A DNA stretch of 64,000 nucleotides, taken from NCBI RefSeq assembly GCF_900104745.1, contig NZ_LT629732.1:4947981-5011980 (forward strand), in the 5' to 3' direction. Both the position numbers and the translations under genes were made by a program. Of this stretch, positions 7,953-16,641 are shown piece after piece. The stretch comes from Actinopolymorpha singaporensis (GTDB taxonomy: Bacteria; Actinomycetota; Actinomycetes; Propionibacteriales; Actinopolymorphaceae). A model generated the notes under the pieces. The model saw only the letters and a program-made list of their open reading frames with translations. It had not been told where the DNA came from and searched no databases. Positions within the stretch are counted from its first letter, which is position 1. Each line of letters begins with the position of its first letter.

Positions 7953-9107
7953 ATGGCCGATCACACTCTCCCCTTCGCGCTACCGGACATCGGCGAGGAG
8001 GAGATCCAGGCCGTCTCGGACGCGCTGAGGTCCGGCTGGTTGTCCAGCGGGCCCAGGGTCGAGGAATTCGAGCGCCGGTTCGCCGCTCTGTGTGGCGACG
8101 GTGCGCAGGCGGTCGCGCTGAACTCCGCGACCGCCGGGTTGCACCTGGCGCTGGAGGCCGCCGGAATCGGCCCCGGCGCCGAGGTTCTCGTACCGACGTG
8201 GACGTTCACCGCGACCGCCGAGATCGTCGTCCACCTGGGTGCCAGGCCCGTATTCGTCGACAGTGACCCGGTGACCCTCAACATCGATCTGGCCGACGCC
8301 GAGCGCAAGGTCACCGAACGCACGCGAGCCGTCCTTCCGGTCCACTTCGCGGGCAGGGCGGTATCACCGTCCCGGCTTCACGAGTTCGCCGTCCGGCATC
8401 ACCTGCACGTCGTCGAGGACGCGGCTCACGCGTTTCCCAGTGCGAGCGAGGGCGTACCCGTCGGTGCGGGGCACAGTACGGCGACCGTCTTCAGCTTCTA
8501 CGCGACGAAGACGATCACGACGGGCGAGGGCGGAATGCTGGTCACCCGAGACCTCGACCTGGCGAAGCACGTTCGAATGACCAGGTTGCACGGCATCGAC
8601 CGCAACGCCTTCGACAGGTATCGCAGCGACCGTCCCGCCTGGCGCTACAACATCGCGGCGGCGGGATACAAGTACAACCTCACCGACACCGCGGCCGCGA
8701 TGGGGCTGGTTCAACTCGACCGCGCGGAGAAGATGCACCTGCGACGCGAGCAGATCGCCGAACGTTACCGGACCGCTTTCACCGATCTTCCGCTCGATCT
8801 GCCGGAGGAGGCCCCGGCCGGTGACATTCATTCGTGGCATCTGTTCGTCGTCCGGCTCTGGGACGACGCCGAGCTCGGGCGAAACGAGTTCATCGCGGAG
8901 ATGTCGCGTCGCGGGGTGTGCTGCAGCGTCCATTTCATTCCGTTGCACATGCATTCGTACTGGCGAGAACAGTACGACCTTCGGGATGAGATGTTCCCGG
9001 TCGCCAGCAGCGTTTTCGAGCGGGTGGTGAGCATCCCGCTGTACTCCGGAATGACCGACGAGGATGTCGACCGGGTGATCGAGACGGTTCGCGACGTCCT
9101 GCGCTGA
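7953..9107 (+). CDS. DegT/DnrJ/EryC1-family sugar aminotransferase
   Basis: This 384-residue PLP enzyme transfers an amino group to a keto-sugar nucleotide, giving a 4-amino-4,6-dideoxy sugar. The N-terminal LPDIGEEEIQAVSDALRSGW, the VEDAAHAFPS phosphate-binding region and FSFYATKTITTGEGGM are family hallmarks; Lys186 in the last motif should bind PLP. The C-terminal SIPLYSGMTDEDVDRVIETV is also typical. Start ATG 7953 follows a GGGGG tract. A PglF/WbpM-like 4,6-dehydratase and a GNAT acetyltransferase nearby suggest a UDP-4-amino-4,6-dideoxy-N-acetylhexosamine route, as in bacillosamine-type synthesis. Exact substrate and stereochemistry cannot be read from the sequence. Confidence 0.88.
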   Translation: MADHTLPFALPDIGEEEIQAVSDALRSGWLSSGPRVEEFERRFAALCGDGAQAVALNSATAGLHLALEAAGIGPGAEVLVPTWTFTATAEIVVHLGARPVFVDSDPVTLNIDLADAERKVTERTRAVLPVHFAGRAVSPSRLHEFAVRHHLHVVEDAAHAFPSASEGVPVGAGHSTATVFSFYATKTITTGEGGMLVTRDLDLAKHVRMTRLHGIDRNAFDRYRSDRPAWRYNIAAAGYKYNLTDTAAAMGLVQLDRAEKMHLRREQIAERYRTAFTDLPLDLPEEAPAGDIHSWHLFVVRLWDDAELGRNEFIAEMSRRGVCCSVHFIPLHMHSYWREQYDLRDEMFPVASSVFERVVSIPLYSGMTDEDVDRVIETVRDVLR

Positions 9108-9135
9108 TCCCGAGCGGAACTGCTCATACGACTGA

Positions 9136-9225
9136 CTCGACCTGGGCGTCGCGGCGGTGCTGCTCGTCGTCGCCTCACCCCCGGGCATCCTGGCTCAGAC
9201 CGTACGCGCGGCGCTCACCGGCTGA
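9136..9225 (+). pseudogene. possible C-terminal membrane-helix remnant
   Basis: Between the aminotransferase and the convergent dehydratase, one frame directly after a stop reads LGVAAVLLVVASPPGILAQT and then ends, as the last helix of an integral membrane protein would. There is no start codon or ribosome site. It could be the tail of a lost transporter, or chance hydrophobicity in GC-rich DNA. It overlaps the dehydratase stop by 11 bases. Confidence 0.2.
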
Positions 9226-11086
9226 CCCAGGGCACCGAGCGCGTGCTCACGCCGGCACTCATCTTCTCGCAGGTCTCCCGCAGTGTCTCCACCACCTGCC
9301 CAGGGCCGCTCCACAGGTCGATGGCCTGGACGGTGGCCGGCTCCACGGCGGGTACCGCGATGTGGGAGACAAGCGGATGAACAGGCCGACGGTCTGGTTC
9401 GCCGTCGCCGAACAGCTCCTCGTGCACCTTCTCGCCCTGCCGCAGTCCGGTGTAGACGATCTCGATCCGCCGACCGGACATCCCGATCAACCGCCGGGCG
9501 ACATCGTCGATACGAACGGGCGCGCCCATGTCGAGGACGAGCGCTTCCCCCGCCTCGCCGATCGCCGCCGCCTGAATCACCAACTGCACGGCTTCCTGGA
9601 CGGTCATGAAGTAACGCGTGACATCCGGATCGGTCACCGTCACCGGACCGCCGGCCTCGATCTGGGCGGTGAACGCGGTGAGCACCGACCCTCTGCTCCC
9701 CAGCACGTTGCCGAACCGGACACTGAGAAAGGTCTCACCTGTGTCCATCGCGGCGGCGGCCGTGAGCCCCTCGGCGATCCGTTTCGAGTAGCCGAGCACA
9801 CTGACCGGATTCGCGGCCTTGTCGGTCGAGATGTTGACGAAACGGCGTACGCCGGCAGCCTTCGCCGCGTCGAGAACCGCGAGCGTTCCCCACACGTTGG
9901 TCTTGACCGCCTCGGCGGGGTACTGCTCCAGCATGGGAAGGTGTTTGAGCGCCGCGGCGTGGAACACCACCTCCGGACGTCGCTTCTCCATGATCTCGAG
10001 GATCTGCTGGGTGTCCCTGATGTCGGCCAGAACGACGTCCGGTGTGTCCAGCATCGCCCTGCCCTGGATGGACAACTGGACGGCGTGCAGAGCGGACTCG
10101 TCGCGGTCCAGCATGATCAGCTGGGCCGGCGCGTAGCGATGGATCTGTCTGCACAGTTCCGAACCGATCGAACCGCCTGCCCCGGTCACCAGAACCCTCC
10201 GGCCGGTGAGGTAGCCCGCAACCGCACCGACGTCGGTGTCGATCTGGTGGCGGCCGAGCAGATCGCCCACCTCCAGACTGCGCAGGTCCGAGACCGCCAC
10301 CTGGCCGTTGAGCAGTTCGGCGACACCGGGCAGCACCTTGAGGTCCAGGTGGAGGGCCGCCGCGCGACTCTCGACCGTACGCATCAGTTCCCCACCGGCG
10401 CTGGGGATCGCCACCACCAACGTGCGACAACCGGTCTGCGCGACCACGTCGGCGAGGTCGTCGAAAGTACCCATCACCGGAACGCCGCGCAGCCGCCGGT
10501 ATCGCTTGTGCGAATCATCGTCCAACAGGCCGACCGGTCGCCAGGTCCGCCGGGGGTCCCGCATCATCGAGTTCACCAACTGGCATCCACCGTCCCCGGC
10601 ACCGAAGATCAGGACGGGGGTGCTCCCGGTGTCGGGCTGGTTTCGGCCTCCGAGCTCCCGGATCCGCCGCCACCCGGCACGCCACCAGGCCACCAGGGCG
10701 AACGTCATGAACGAGGCCGCGACCGGAACCGTCCTCGGGACGAGCGGTTGGGCGGCGACCGCGTCGGCGATCACGATGACGATCCCGACGGATCCGGTCA
10801 CGCCGCCGAGTAGGAGCATCTCCTCGAAGCTGCCCATCATCGCGCGTCCCTGGTGCAGACGCACCACCCAGCCGAAGCCTGCGTGCAACACGGTCGCCGA
10901 CAGCCCGAGAGTGATCACTCCGCCCCACGGGACAGGACCACTGGCGATGTCCATTCGAAGAGCGGCGAACGTGACCATCGAAAGCAACCAGGCAGCACCG
11001 TCAAGGCCGGCGAGTACGACCGGCCGGCGGGCAAGAATCCTCACCCCACGCTTCACCCTGATACCCCCCGTATCCGGCCGCGTCAT
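9215..11086 (-). CDS. membrane-bound nucleotide-sugar 4,6-dehydratase (PglF/WbpM/CapD type)
   Basis: This 623-residue enzyme should convert a UDP-N-acetylhexosamine to its 4-keto-6-deoxy form. It has about four N-terminal transmembrane helices (residues roughly 20-130). A CoA-binding-like Rossmann domain with PVLIFGAGDGG follows, then a catalytic SDR domain with VLVTGAGGSIGSE and FVNISTDKAANPVSVLGYSK. In that last motif the position of the usual catalytic Tyr is not Tyr, as in other large WbpM-family members. A C-terminal GLRQGEKVHEELF is also typical. ATG 11086 is preceded by GAGGAA. It lies downstream of the glycosyltransferase-fnlAB-GNAT operon on the same strand after a 150-base gap that holds no recognised gene, and is likely co-transcribed. 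Confidence 0.9.
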   Translation of the reverse strand: MTRPDTGGIRVKRGVRILARRPVVLAGLDGAAWLLSMVTFAALRMDIASGPVPWGGVITLGLSATVLHAGFGWVVRLHQGRAMMGSFEEMLLLGGVTGSVGIVIVIADAVAAQPLVPRTVPVAASFMTFALVAWWRAGWRRIRELGGRNQPDTGSTPVLIFGAGDGGCQLVNSMMRDPRRTWRPVGLLDDDSHKRYRRLRGVPVMGTFDDLADVVAQTGCRTLVVAIPSAGGELMRTVESRAAALHLDLKVLPGVAELLNGQVAVSDLRSLEVGDLLGRHQIDTDVGAVAGYLTGRRVLVTGAGGSIGSELCRQIHRYAPAQLIMLDRDESALHAVQLSIQGRAMLDTPDVVLADIRDTQQILEIMEKRRPEVVFHAAALKHLPMLEQYPAEAVKTNVWGTLAVLDAAKAAGVRRFVNISTDKAANPVSVLGYSKRIAEGLTAAAAMDTGETFLSVRFGNVLGSRGSVLTAFTAQIEAGGPVTVTDPDVTRYFMTVQEAVQLVIQAAAIGEAGEALVLDMGAPVRIDDVARRLIGMSGRRIEIVYTGLRQGEKVHEELFGDGEPDRRPVHPLVSHIAVPAVEPATVQAIDLWSGPGQVVETLRETCEKMSAGVSTRSVPWVSR

Positions 11087-11236
11087 CGTGAGTTCCTCGC
11101 AGGACACGACCCTCGGTGGCCAGTTAAGCCGATGAACGTGAGCTCGGCCGCCAGACCGGGCGATCTGAGAGAATCCCAATCCCGACGAGGAATCGCACGG
11201 CTTCTCCGGGCGGAACCGTGGTCGGAAAGAGGATTC

Positions 11237-11881
11237 TCAGCCTGGCGGCGCCGAGATCCGGTAGCAGTTCATCCGGCGTCCTCCGGCCACGCGATAACTG
11301 CCCAGCAACTCCCAGCCGGCCCGTTGGTAGAAGCGGTTGACCCGGCCGTTCCTTTCGGCGTCGGTGCTCAGGTAGGCGTCGGTGACACCACGGGCCCGTA
11401 CGGCAGACCACCAGGCCTCCAGCAGTCGGCGACCGATGCCGGAAGCCTCCAGGACGGGATCGACACAGATGGAACTCAGCAGCGCTCCCCGCACCCTGAA
11501 CGGGACCCCACCTCGATAGCACAGCCCGCGGAGGAGGCGCGCCACCGTGGTCGGACGCCGGAGCGCTGCCAACAGACTGGCCACCAGCAGAGGAATCAGT
11601 TGCCTGCGAAGCATGCGGCGGAAGAACTGGTCGGGCGCCACCGACCCGACCACCGCCCCGACGACTCTGCCGGTCGCGTCTCGAGCCACGACCGTCACCG
11701 CGGCGGGATCCTCCACGAAAGCTCGGTAGAACTCCCTGAGGAAACGCTCACCGAGACAGGTCAGGAAGAACCGGGTGAACGACCGAACGTGCAGACGGGC
11801 GACCGCGGCCACGTCTTCTGGCTGCAGGACCTGCACGTCCGGGTGGATGGCCGCATCCTCCCGGACGTCCGGGTAGCTCAC
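11237..11881 (-). CDS. GNAT-family acetyltransferase
   Basis: The 214-residue protein has a GNAT acetyl-CoA fold. It begins with VLQPEDVAAVARLHVRSF, a VVGAVVGSV strand lies mid-protein, and the acetyl-CoA motif is ICVDPVLEASGIGRRLLEAW. A late NGRVNRFYQRAGWELLG segment closes the fold. GTG 11881 overlaps the fnlB stop (GTGA), so translation is coupled to the sugar genes. In context it may N-acetylate an amino sugar made by the DegT aminotransferase, a job done by WecD-like GNAT enzymes in other pathways. The family is certain, the substrate is inferred. Confidence 0.8.
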   Translation of the reverse strand: MSYPDVREDAAIHPDVQVLQPEDVAAVARLHVRSFTRFFLTCLGERFLREFYRAFVEDPAAVTVVARDATGRVVGAVVGSVAPDQFFRRMLRRQLIPLLVASLLAALRRPTTVARLLRGLCYRGGVPFRVRGALLSSICVDPVLEASGIGRRLLEAWWSAVRARGVTDAYLSTDAERNGRVNRFYQRAGWELLGSYRVAGGRRMNCYRISAPPG

Positions 11882-12990
11882 CCCGGGCTCCCGAGTTGCG
11901 GCCGGACCCGCTCGGCGTAGGTGTCCGGCTCGATCGGGTCGTGCAACGTGTGGGTCCAGAAGAACGTGACGAGCTCGCCCGGACCGGTGTTGACGATGTT
12001 GTGTGCCCACATCGTCGGCATGTCGACCATCGCGGGCGCATCGGCGGACACCGCGAACGAGATCGGCTCCGGGTGAAAGAGCCGGCGGAGATTGATCAGC
12101 GCCTGGCCGCGGACGACGAGGAACCTCTCGATCTTGCCCAGATGGAAGTGGTCTCCCCTCGTCACGCCGGGCATGCTGGTGGACACGAAGCTCTGCCCGG
12201 TGCCGCCGTGTGATCGTACGCACTCGACCAGGCTTCCGCGCTCGTCGTGGTGGGAGGTCGGCCGCATCGGATAGGTTTGTGGAAACATGGCCGCGCGAAG
12301 TGTGTTGAACAAGTCAACTTCATGTTGCGTCGTCAGCGGAGGTAACTCACCACCCCTGTACAGGTGGTGCATTCCGCGAAGCAATTCCCACACCTGGGCG
12401 ACCGACGTGTCCTCACCTCGCGGCCGGACCATCTCCGGGTGCTCCGGGTCCAGCGCGTCGATGAGGTCCGCCGAAGCGCGCTGGGCATGGAGCAACTCCA
12501 CCGGCCGGTCGTCGATGGTCGGGAGCCTCTCGTCCACCAGAGCACGAACGAAGGTCGCGACGAAGGAGTTGTATGCCGGGCGGCCGTGCTCCCCGAACAG
12601 GTTGGGCAGGACGGCGTCGACGAACCGGGCTCCGCGAGTCGTCGCACTGTCCGCCAGCAGGATTCCGGCCTGTGCCTTGCCCCGTCCGTAGGGTGTGTCG
12701 GCGCCGGCGTGGACGGAGTTGGCGAAGATCACGCGCGACAACTGTCCGCTGTCACGGACCGCCCGGCCGACCATCTGCGCCAGCGCGACGTTACCCTGCT
12801 CGACCTGCTCGTCCGTACCCCGGTTGACGCCCGCGAGATGTACCAGTGCGTCGGCGTCCTTGAGTTCTGCATCAAGCCGGTCCCACTCGGCGTGGCCGAT
12901 CGAGACGACCTGGTGGTCGGTGAGCGCATGCAGGCGGACCCGAAGGTGCCAGCCCAGAAATCCGTTCCCACCCGTGACGACGACCTTCAC
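11878..12990 (-). CDS. fnlB: UDP-2-acetamido-2,6-dideoxy-L-hexulose epimerase/reductase (FnlB/WbjC type)
   Basis: This 370-residue bifunctional protein performs the middle step of UDP-L-FucNAc synthesis, reducing the 4-keto intermediate from FnlA to UDP-2-acetamido-2,6-dideoxy-L-talose. An N-terminal SDR domain starts MKVVVTGGNGFLGWHLRVRL. From about residue 240 a cupin domain follows (DERGSLVE, then GVTRGDHFHLGKIERFLVV). The SDR-plus-cupin layout is specific to the WbjC/FnlB group. Its ATG overlaps the fnlA stop by four bases, and its own stop overlaps the GNAT start, so the three genes are tightly coupled. Confidence 0.92.
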   Translation of the reverse strand: MKVVVTGGNGFLGWHLRVRLHALTDHQVVSIGHAEWDRLDAELKDADALVHLAGVNRGTDEQVEQGNVALAQMVGRAVRDSGQLSRVIFANSVHAGADTPYGRGKAQAGILLADSATTRGARFVDAVLPNLFGEHGRPAYNSFVATFVRALVDERLPTIDDRPVELLHAQRASADLIDALDPEHPEMVRPRGEDTSVAQVWELLRGMHHLYRGGELPPLTTQHEVDLFNTLRAAMFPQTYPMRPTSHHDERGSLVECVRSHGGTGQSFVSTSMPGVTRGDHFHLGKIERFLVVRGQALINLRRLFHPEPISFAVSADAPAMVDMPTMWAHNIVNTGPGELVTFFWTHTLHDPIEPDTYAERVRPQLGSPG

Positions 12991-14030
12991 AGCGGGATCC
13001 GTTCCGTCATCGACCGGATCTCCGGGATGGTCGCGAGGAGAGCCATGGCCTGCTCGACATCCATTCGCTCGGCGTTGTCCGAGGAGTAGTCCTCCACGAC
13101 TGCGGCCTCCGGTGCGCCCTGGTCGAAGTAGACCTCGTAGTCGAGGGACCGTGTGTCCAGCGGTACACGGAAGTAGTCGCCCTGGTCGCTGACGCGCACC
13201 ATCTCCTCCCTGCTGAGCAGGGTCTCGTGGAGCTTCTCCCCGTGACGAGGTCCCAGCACCTTGATCTCCGGCTCGCCGTAGCCGAGAAGCTTCGCCAGGG
13301 CGCGTGCCAGCACCTCGACGGTGCAGGCCGATGCCTTGCGTACGAAGAGGTCTCCGGGCTCGGCGTGGACGAACGCGTGTTCCACCAACTCCACCGACTC
13401 CGTGAGCGTCATCATGAACCGCGTCATCGTCGGCTCGGTGATCGTCAACGGCCGGCCCGCGCGTAGCTGATCCACGAACAGCGGGATGACCGAACCGCGG
13501 GAGTACATCACGTTGCCGTACCGGGTCACCGAGACGACCGTCGCGGATCCGGGGTTGTTCCTTGCGAAAGCTTGAGCGGTCTTCTCCATCAGAGCCTTGG
13601 ACATGCCCATGGCGTTGATCGGGTAAACCGCCTTGTCCGTACTGAGGCAGACCACCGACCGCACTCCTGCTGCCGCGGCGGCCTCGATGACGTTCCGGCT
13701 GCCGAGCACGTTGGTGCTCACCGCCTGCTGCGGGAAGAACTCACACGAGGGCACCTGCTTGAGGGCCGCCGCGTGGAAGACGTAGTCGGTGCCGGACACT
13801 GCTTCCCCGACACTTCGCGGATCCCGCACGTCGCCCAGGAAGAGCTTCAGCCGATCGTCGGCGAAGCGTCGCCGCATGGCGTCCTGCTTGGCCTCGTCCC
13901 GACTCAGCACGTGCACGGCGCGCGCGTCCCTGGACAACAGCCGTTCGACCATCGTCGCTCCGAAGGAGCCAGTCCCGCCGGTGATCGCGATGACCGCACC
14001 GGCCATGTCTGCTGCCGGATCAGCCGGCAT
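12987..14030 (-). CDS. fnlA: UDP-GlcNAc 4,6-dehydratase/5-epimerase (FnlA/WbjB/CapE type)
   Basis: This soluble SDR of 347 residues catalyses the first step of UDP-L-FucNAc synthesis from UDP-GlcNAc. Visible are the nucleotide loop ITGGTGSFGATMVERLL, LSTDKAVYPINAMGMSK (a Met-x3-Lys pattern replacing the common Tyr-x3-Lys, as in CapE), RYGNVMYSRGSVIP and GPRHGEKLHETLLS. ATG 14030 is chosen because AGGAGG precedes it; a second ATG eight codons in is possible. The gene overlaps the glycosyltransferase stop upstream by 11 bases and fnlB downstream by four. With fnlB and the separate fnlC the pathway is complete. Confidence 0.92.
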   Translation of the reverse strand: MPADPAADMAGAVIAITGGTGSFGATMVERLLSRDARAVHVLSRDEAKQDAMRRRFADDRLKLFLGDVRDPRSVGEAVSGTDYVFHAAALKQVPSCEFFPQQAVSTNVLGSRNVIEAAAAAGVRSVVCLSTDKAVYPINAMGMSKALMEKTAQAFARNNPGSATVVSVTRYGNVMYSRGSVIPLFVDQLRAGRPLTITEPTMTRFMMTLTESVELVEHAFVHAEPGDLFVRKASACTVEVLARALAKLLGYGEPEIKVLGPRHGEKLHETLLSREEMVRVSDQGDYFRVPLDTRSLDYEVYFDQGAPEAAVVEDYSSDNAERMDVEQAMALLATIPEIRSMTERIPL

Positions 14031-15267
14031 GGGATACCTCCTGTCGTGCGATCTTCCGCAGGGCGCTCTCCACGCGTCCCACCCCCGTCGCCGCGGAGAA
14101 GGTCCGGTAGTAGTAGTCGCGGCCGCGCTCGCCGAGAAGCCGCAGGTTTCTCCGTCCGAGAATCGCCGCCTGCCGGATCCCCTCCAGCACCAGCGCGGTG
14201 TCGGCCGACCCGACCGCGATTCCGGCTCCACTCTCACGCGCCACGGACGCGACGTCTCCGTCGGCGGCGACGAGCATGGCCTTGCCGGCGGCCAGTGTCG
14301 CCTGCACCTTGCTCGGCATGGTGTATGCGGCCATCGCGGACGGACGAAGGCTCACGTAGTGAATGTCTCCGGTCGCCATCAACGCCGGCATGCGCTCCTT
14401 CGGGACCCGGCCGAGAAAGCGGACGTTGGTGGCTCCGACGTCTCGAGCCCGCCGGCGGAGATCAGCTTCGGATACTCCCGACCCCGCGACCAGGCAGCAG
14501 AAGTTGGGATCGTCCACTTTCGCGCAGGCGTCGACGAGCGACTCCAGTCCCTGTGCTCCGCCGAGCGTCCCGGCGTACACGAGCACGAGGTGGCGCTCGT
14601 CCAGGCCGAGTTCGGCTCGCATACTCTCCACCGGACGGCGGGTGAGGTGCTCCTCGGCCCACAGCGGAACGTAGGTGAGCTTGTCCGCCGGTACGCCTCT
14701 GTCCTGCAGGAGCCGGCCCACTCCGGGAGAGATGTAGGCGACGCTGCTCGCGGAGCGGTACATGCGTCCGCACCAGGAATTCAGGGTCCCTTCGACCGCG
14801 CGGAACTTACCGTTGCTCATGAACCCACTCGCGGCGACGGTGTCCGGCCACAGGTCGAGAACATGCAACAAGATGGGTATCCGGTAGCGATACCGGATCC
14901 ACCACATCGGCGCCGCCACCGTGACCGGTGAGTTGCCGACCCACACGGCATCCATCCCCCGCAGTCGTTCGACCCCGGACAGCAGGGCCGAGGCGGCGAA
15001 CGAGCCGTAGGTCAGTGTGCGCCGAATCGCCGACGAATCATGACTCGGGTACAGCGCGACGCGCCTGACGTGGACATTCTCTAATGTTTCGTCGAAGCGC
15101 CGGCGGATTCGGTATCCCGCGGCGACACGACCGTCGGGATAATTGGGGAAGCCGGTCACGACCTGAACGTCATGACCCCGCGCTGCGAGACCTCGTGCAA
15201 GCACACCGGGAAGGCTCGCCGGACCTGGTTCGGGATCGAACCACTGACTCAGAACACCGATCCTCAT
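14020..15267 (-). CDS. WbuB-like family 4 glycosyltransferase
   Basis: This 415-residue GT-B glycosyltransferase probably adds an N-acetyl-fucosamine-type residue to the lipid-linked polysaccharide. The N-terminus MRIGVLSQWFDPEPGPASLP and VTGFPNYPDG are characteristic of the WbuB group, whose members are linked to L-FucNAc transfer in Escherichia coli O antigens. The second half shows VLVYAGTLGGAQGLESLVDA, VRFLGRVPKERMPALMA and SLRPSAMAAYTMPSKVQATL. ATG 15267 has GAGGAA directly upstream; the frame stays open for 54 more codons without family resemblance. It is first in the operon with fnlA, fnlB and the GNAT gene, which supports L-FucNAc as donor. Confidence 0.88.
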   Translation of the reverse strand: MRIGVLSQWFDPEPGPASLPGVLARGLAARGHDVQVVTGFPNYPDGRVAAGYRIRRRFDETLENVHVRRVALYPSHDSSAIRRTLTYGSFAASALLSGVERLRGMDAVWVGNSPVTVAAPMWWIRYRYRIPILLHVLDLWPDTVAASGFMSNGKFRAVEGTLNSWCGRMYRSASSVAYISPGVGRLLQDRGVPADKLTYVPLWAEEHLTRRPVESMRAELGLDERHLVLVYAGTLGGAQGLESLVDACAKVDDPNFCCLVAGSGVSEADLRRRARDVGATNVRFLGRVPKERMPALMATGDIHYVSLRPSAMAAYTMPSKVQATLAAGKAMLVAADGDVASVARESGAGIAVGSADTALVLEGIRQAAILGRRNLRLLGERGRDYYYRTFSAATGVGRVESALRKIARQEVSHAG

Positions 15268-15538
15268 AATTTCCTCGGGCAGCAGTGTACGCATATCAGG
15301 AAAGCCGACCCGGAGTTCGGACACGTGTCGGCGCAGATCTCCGACGACTTTCAAGATCAAGAAATTCCGCGCCCGCGGGTCGTGAGTTATTTTGCCGATG
15401 TCCTCGTAACAAACGGACGGAGATGTCACTATCTATTCCGCACGAACGACAGGCGGCCTCGGCATTCCTCCGCCGATGGTTCGCGATCTGCTATGGCCGA
15501 CGGGACCTCAACCCCTGCCAAGAACGAGATGAGGCTTC
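15268..15538. promoter_or_regulatory. upstream region of the fnl operon
   Basis: This stretch holds no supported gene. An AT-rich patch near 15385-15445 is a plausible promoter for the leftward glycosyltransferase operon. No clear operator or RNA structure is visible. Confidence 0.3.
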
Positions 15539-15706
15539 GTGGATCTTCGCGACTACTGCTACGCCGGGACGGCCGGGGACGACCTGGTGCTCCCGACCAA
15601 CGCCAGGGTGCAGTCCTCCGCCGCCGCCCGGGTCACCGAGTCGGTGTGCAGCCGACGCGCCGGAGACGGCAGCACCGGCGACGCGCCCGCCAACGGTGCC
15701 GGCTGA
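15539..15706 (+). pseudogene. 55-codon frame beginning like the Wzz/kinase gene
   Basis: A GTG at 15539 begins VDLRDYCYAG, close to VELRDYLKVL at the start of the Wzz/kinase gene. At DNA level, bases 15535-15556 match 4953-4974 at 21 of 22 positions, including four bases before the start codon. After six codons the resemblance stops, and the frame ends after 55 codons with no transmembrane helix. I read it as the stump of a second chain-length gene or a recombination scar. Chance similarity is not excluded. Confidence 0.35.
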
Positions 15707-15726
15707 GCCCGCGGGGTATCCCTTCG

Positions 15727-16569
15727 ATGTCCACCACAGTGTCTTCGACCAGGTCCTCGACGGCTCGGCGAACCGGCGCCGCCGGCGAGACGGTCACCCA
15801 GACCCACGAGCTGTCCATTCTCGGCGGGGTGGTGCACAAGCGGTACCGCTCCTGGGACCGGGGCGAGCACCTGCGCGAGTGGTCGGCGTTGCGGTTGCTG
15901 CACGCTCACACCGTCGACCTGGCGCCCGCCCCGCTGGCGGCCGACCTGGAGGCCAGCGTTCCGAGTCTGACAGTGGGTGAACTGCCCGGCCGTCCTCTCG
16001 GCGGCGCGCTCACCGGCCCGGAACTCGACGGCCTGGAAGCCGCGCTGCGAATCCTGTGGTCGGTGCCGGTCGGGTCCATGCCCCGGCGCCGGTTCGCACC
16101 GCGCGAGGCGCTGTCGGTGGCCCGGACGCGGTTCGCGCGCGCCTCCCGCCCGCCGGGGCCGCTCGGCCGGGCCGTCGACGCCGTACGCGAGTGGCTGGTC
16201 GACGTCCGGCTGCCGGGTGGAGCGGCGAAGGTGCTCGGCCACGGCGACCCGAACCTCGCCAACTACCTGTGGGACGGCAAGCGGGTGCGGATCGTGGACT
16301 TCGAGGACGCCGGCCGCTCCGACGTGTCGTACGAGCTCGCCTCCCTCGTCGAGCACCTCTCCGCGCAGGGAACCGACTGGGACGGGTTCTGGACCCGGTT
16401 CGACGTGGACCGGGAGCGTTTCCTGCAGAGCAGGCGGCTGGCCGCGGCCCTGTGGTTGTACACCTTGTTGCCGGGCGGCCCGTCGGTACGCCGCAACCCG
16501 CCGGGTACACCGGAGCGGCAGGCCGAGCGGGTGCTCTGGCTACTGGAATGTCCCCGGTTACGGGAGTGA
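15727..16569 (+). CDS. aminoglycoside phosphotransferase-fold (APH family) protein
   Basis: The 280-residue protein has the protein-kinase-like APH fold. The catalytic loop VLGHGDPNLANYLW gives the HGDxxxxN motif, and RIVDFEDAGRSD supplies the metal-binding Asp. The N-terminal lobe is short (ILGGVVHKRYRSWDRGEHL). Such proteins phosphorylate small molecules such as sugars, choline or antibiotics; nothing here identifies the substrate. The ATG at 15727 has no strong ribosome site, so the start is uncertain. It sits downstream of the polysaccharide locus and upstream of an SDR gene with its own apparent control region. Confidence 0.75.
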   Translation: MSTTVSSTRSSTARRTGAAGETVTQTHELSILGGVVHKRYRSWDRGEHLREWSALRLLHAHTVDLAPAPLAADLEASVPSLTVGELPGRPLGGALTGPELDGLEAALRILWSVPVGSMPRRRFAPREALSVARTRFARASRPPGPLGRAVDAVREWLVDVRLPGGAAKVLGHGDPNLANYLWDGKRVRIVDFEDAGRSDVSYELASLVEHLSAQGTDWDGFWTRFDVDRERFLQSRRLAAALWLYTLLPGGPSVRRNPPGTPERQAERVLWLLECPRLRE

Positions 16570-16604
16570 GCCAGGGGTAGGAGAGTCACCGGACAAACGA
16601 TCAT

Positions 16605-16618
16605 TTGCGTCAACGCAA
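16605..16618. promoter_or_regulatory. palindrome TTGCGT-CA-ACGCAA upstream of SDR gene
   Basis: A perfect inverted repeat with 6-base arms and a 2-base centre lies 23 bases before the SDR start. A related site, TTGCGCCTATGCAA, lies beside the MarR gene at 18797-18810, matching at 11 of 14 positions. Both may bind that MarR protein. Confidence 0.5.
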
Positions 16619-16641
16619 CGATTGCAGGTATAGAGGGACGC

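Noticed and set aside
9362-10813. 483-codon frame opposite the dehydratase gene
   Set aside because: Shadow frame rich in Arg/His/Asp without any motif.
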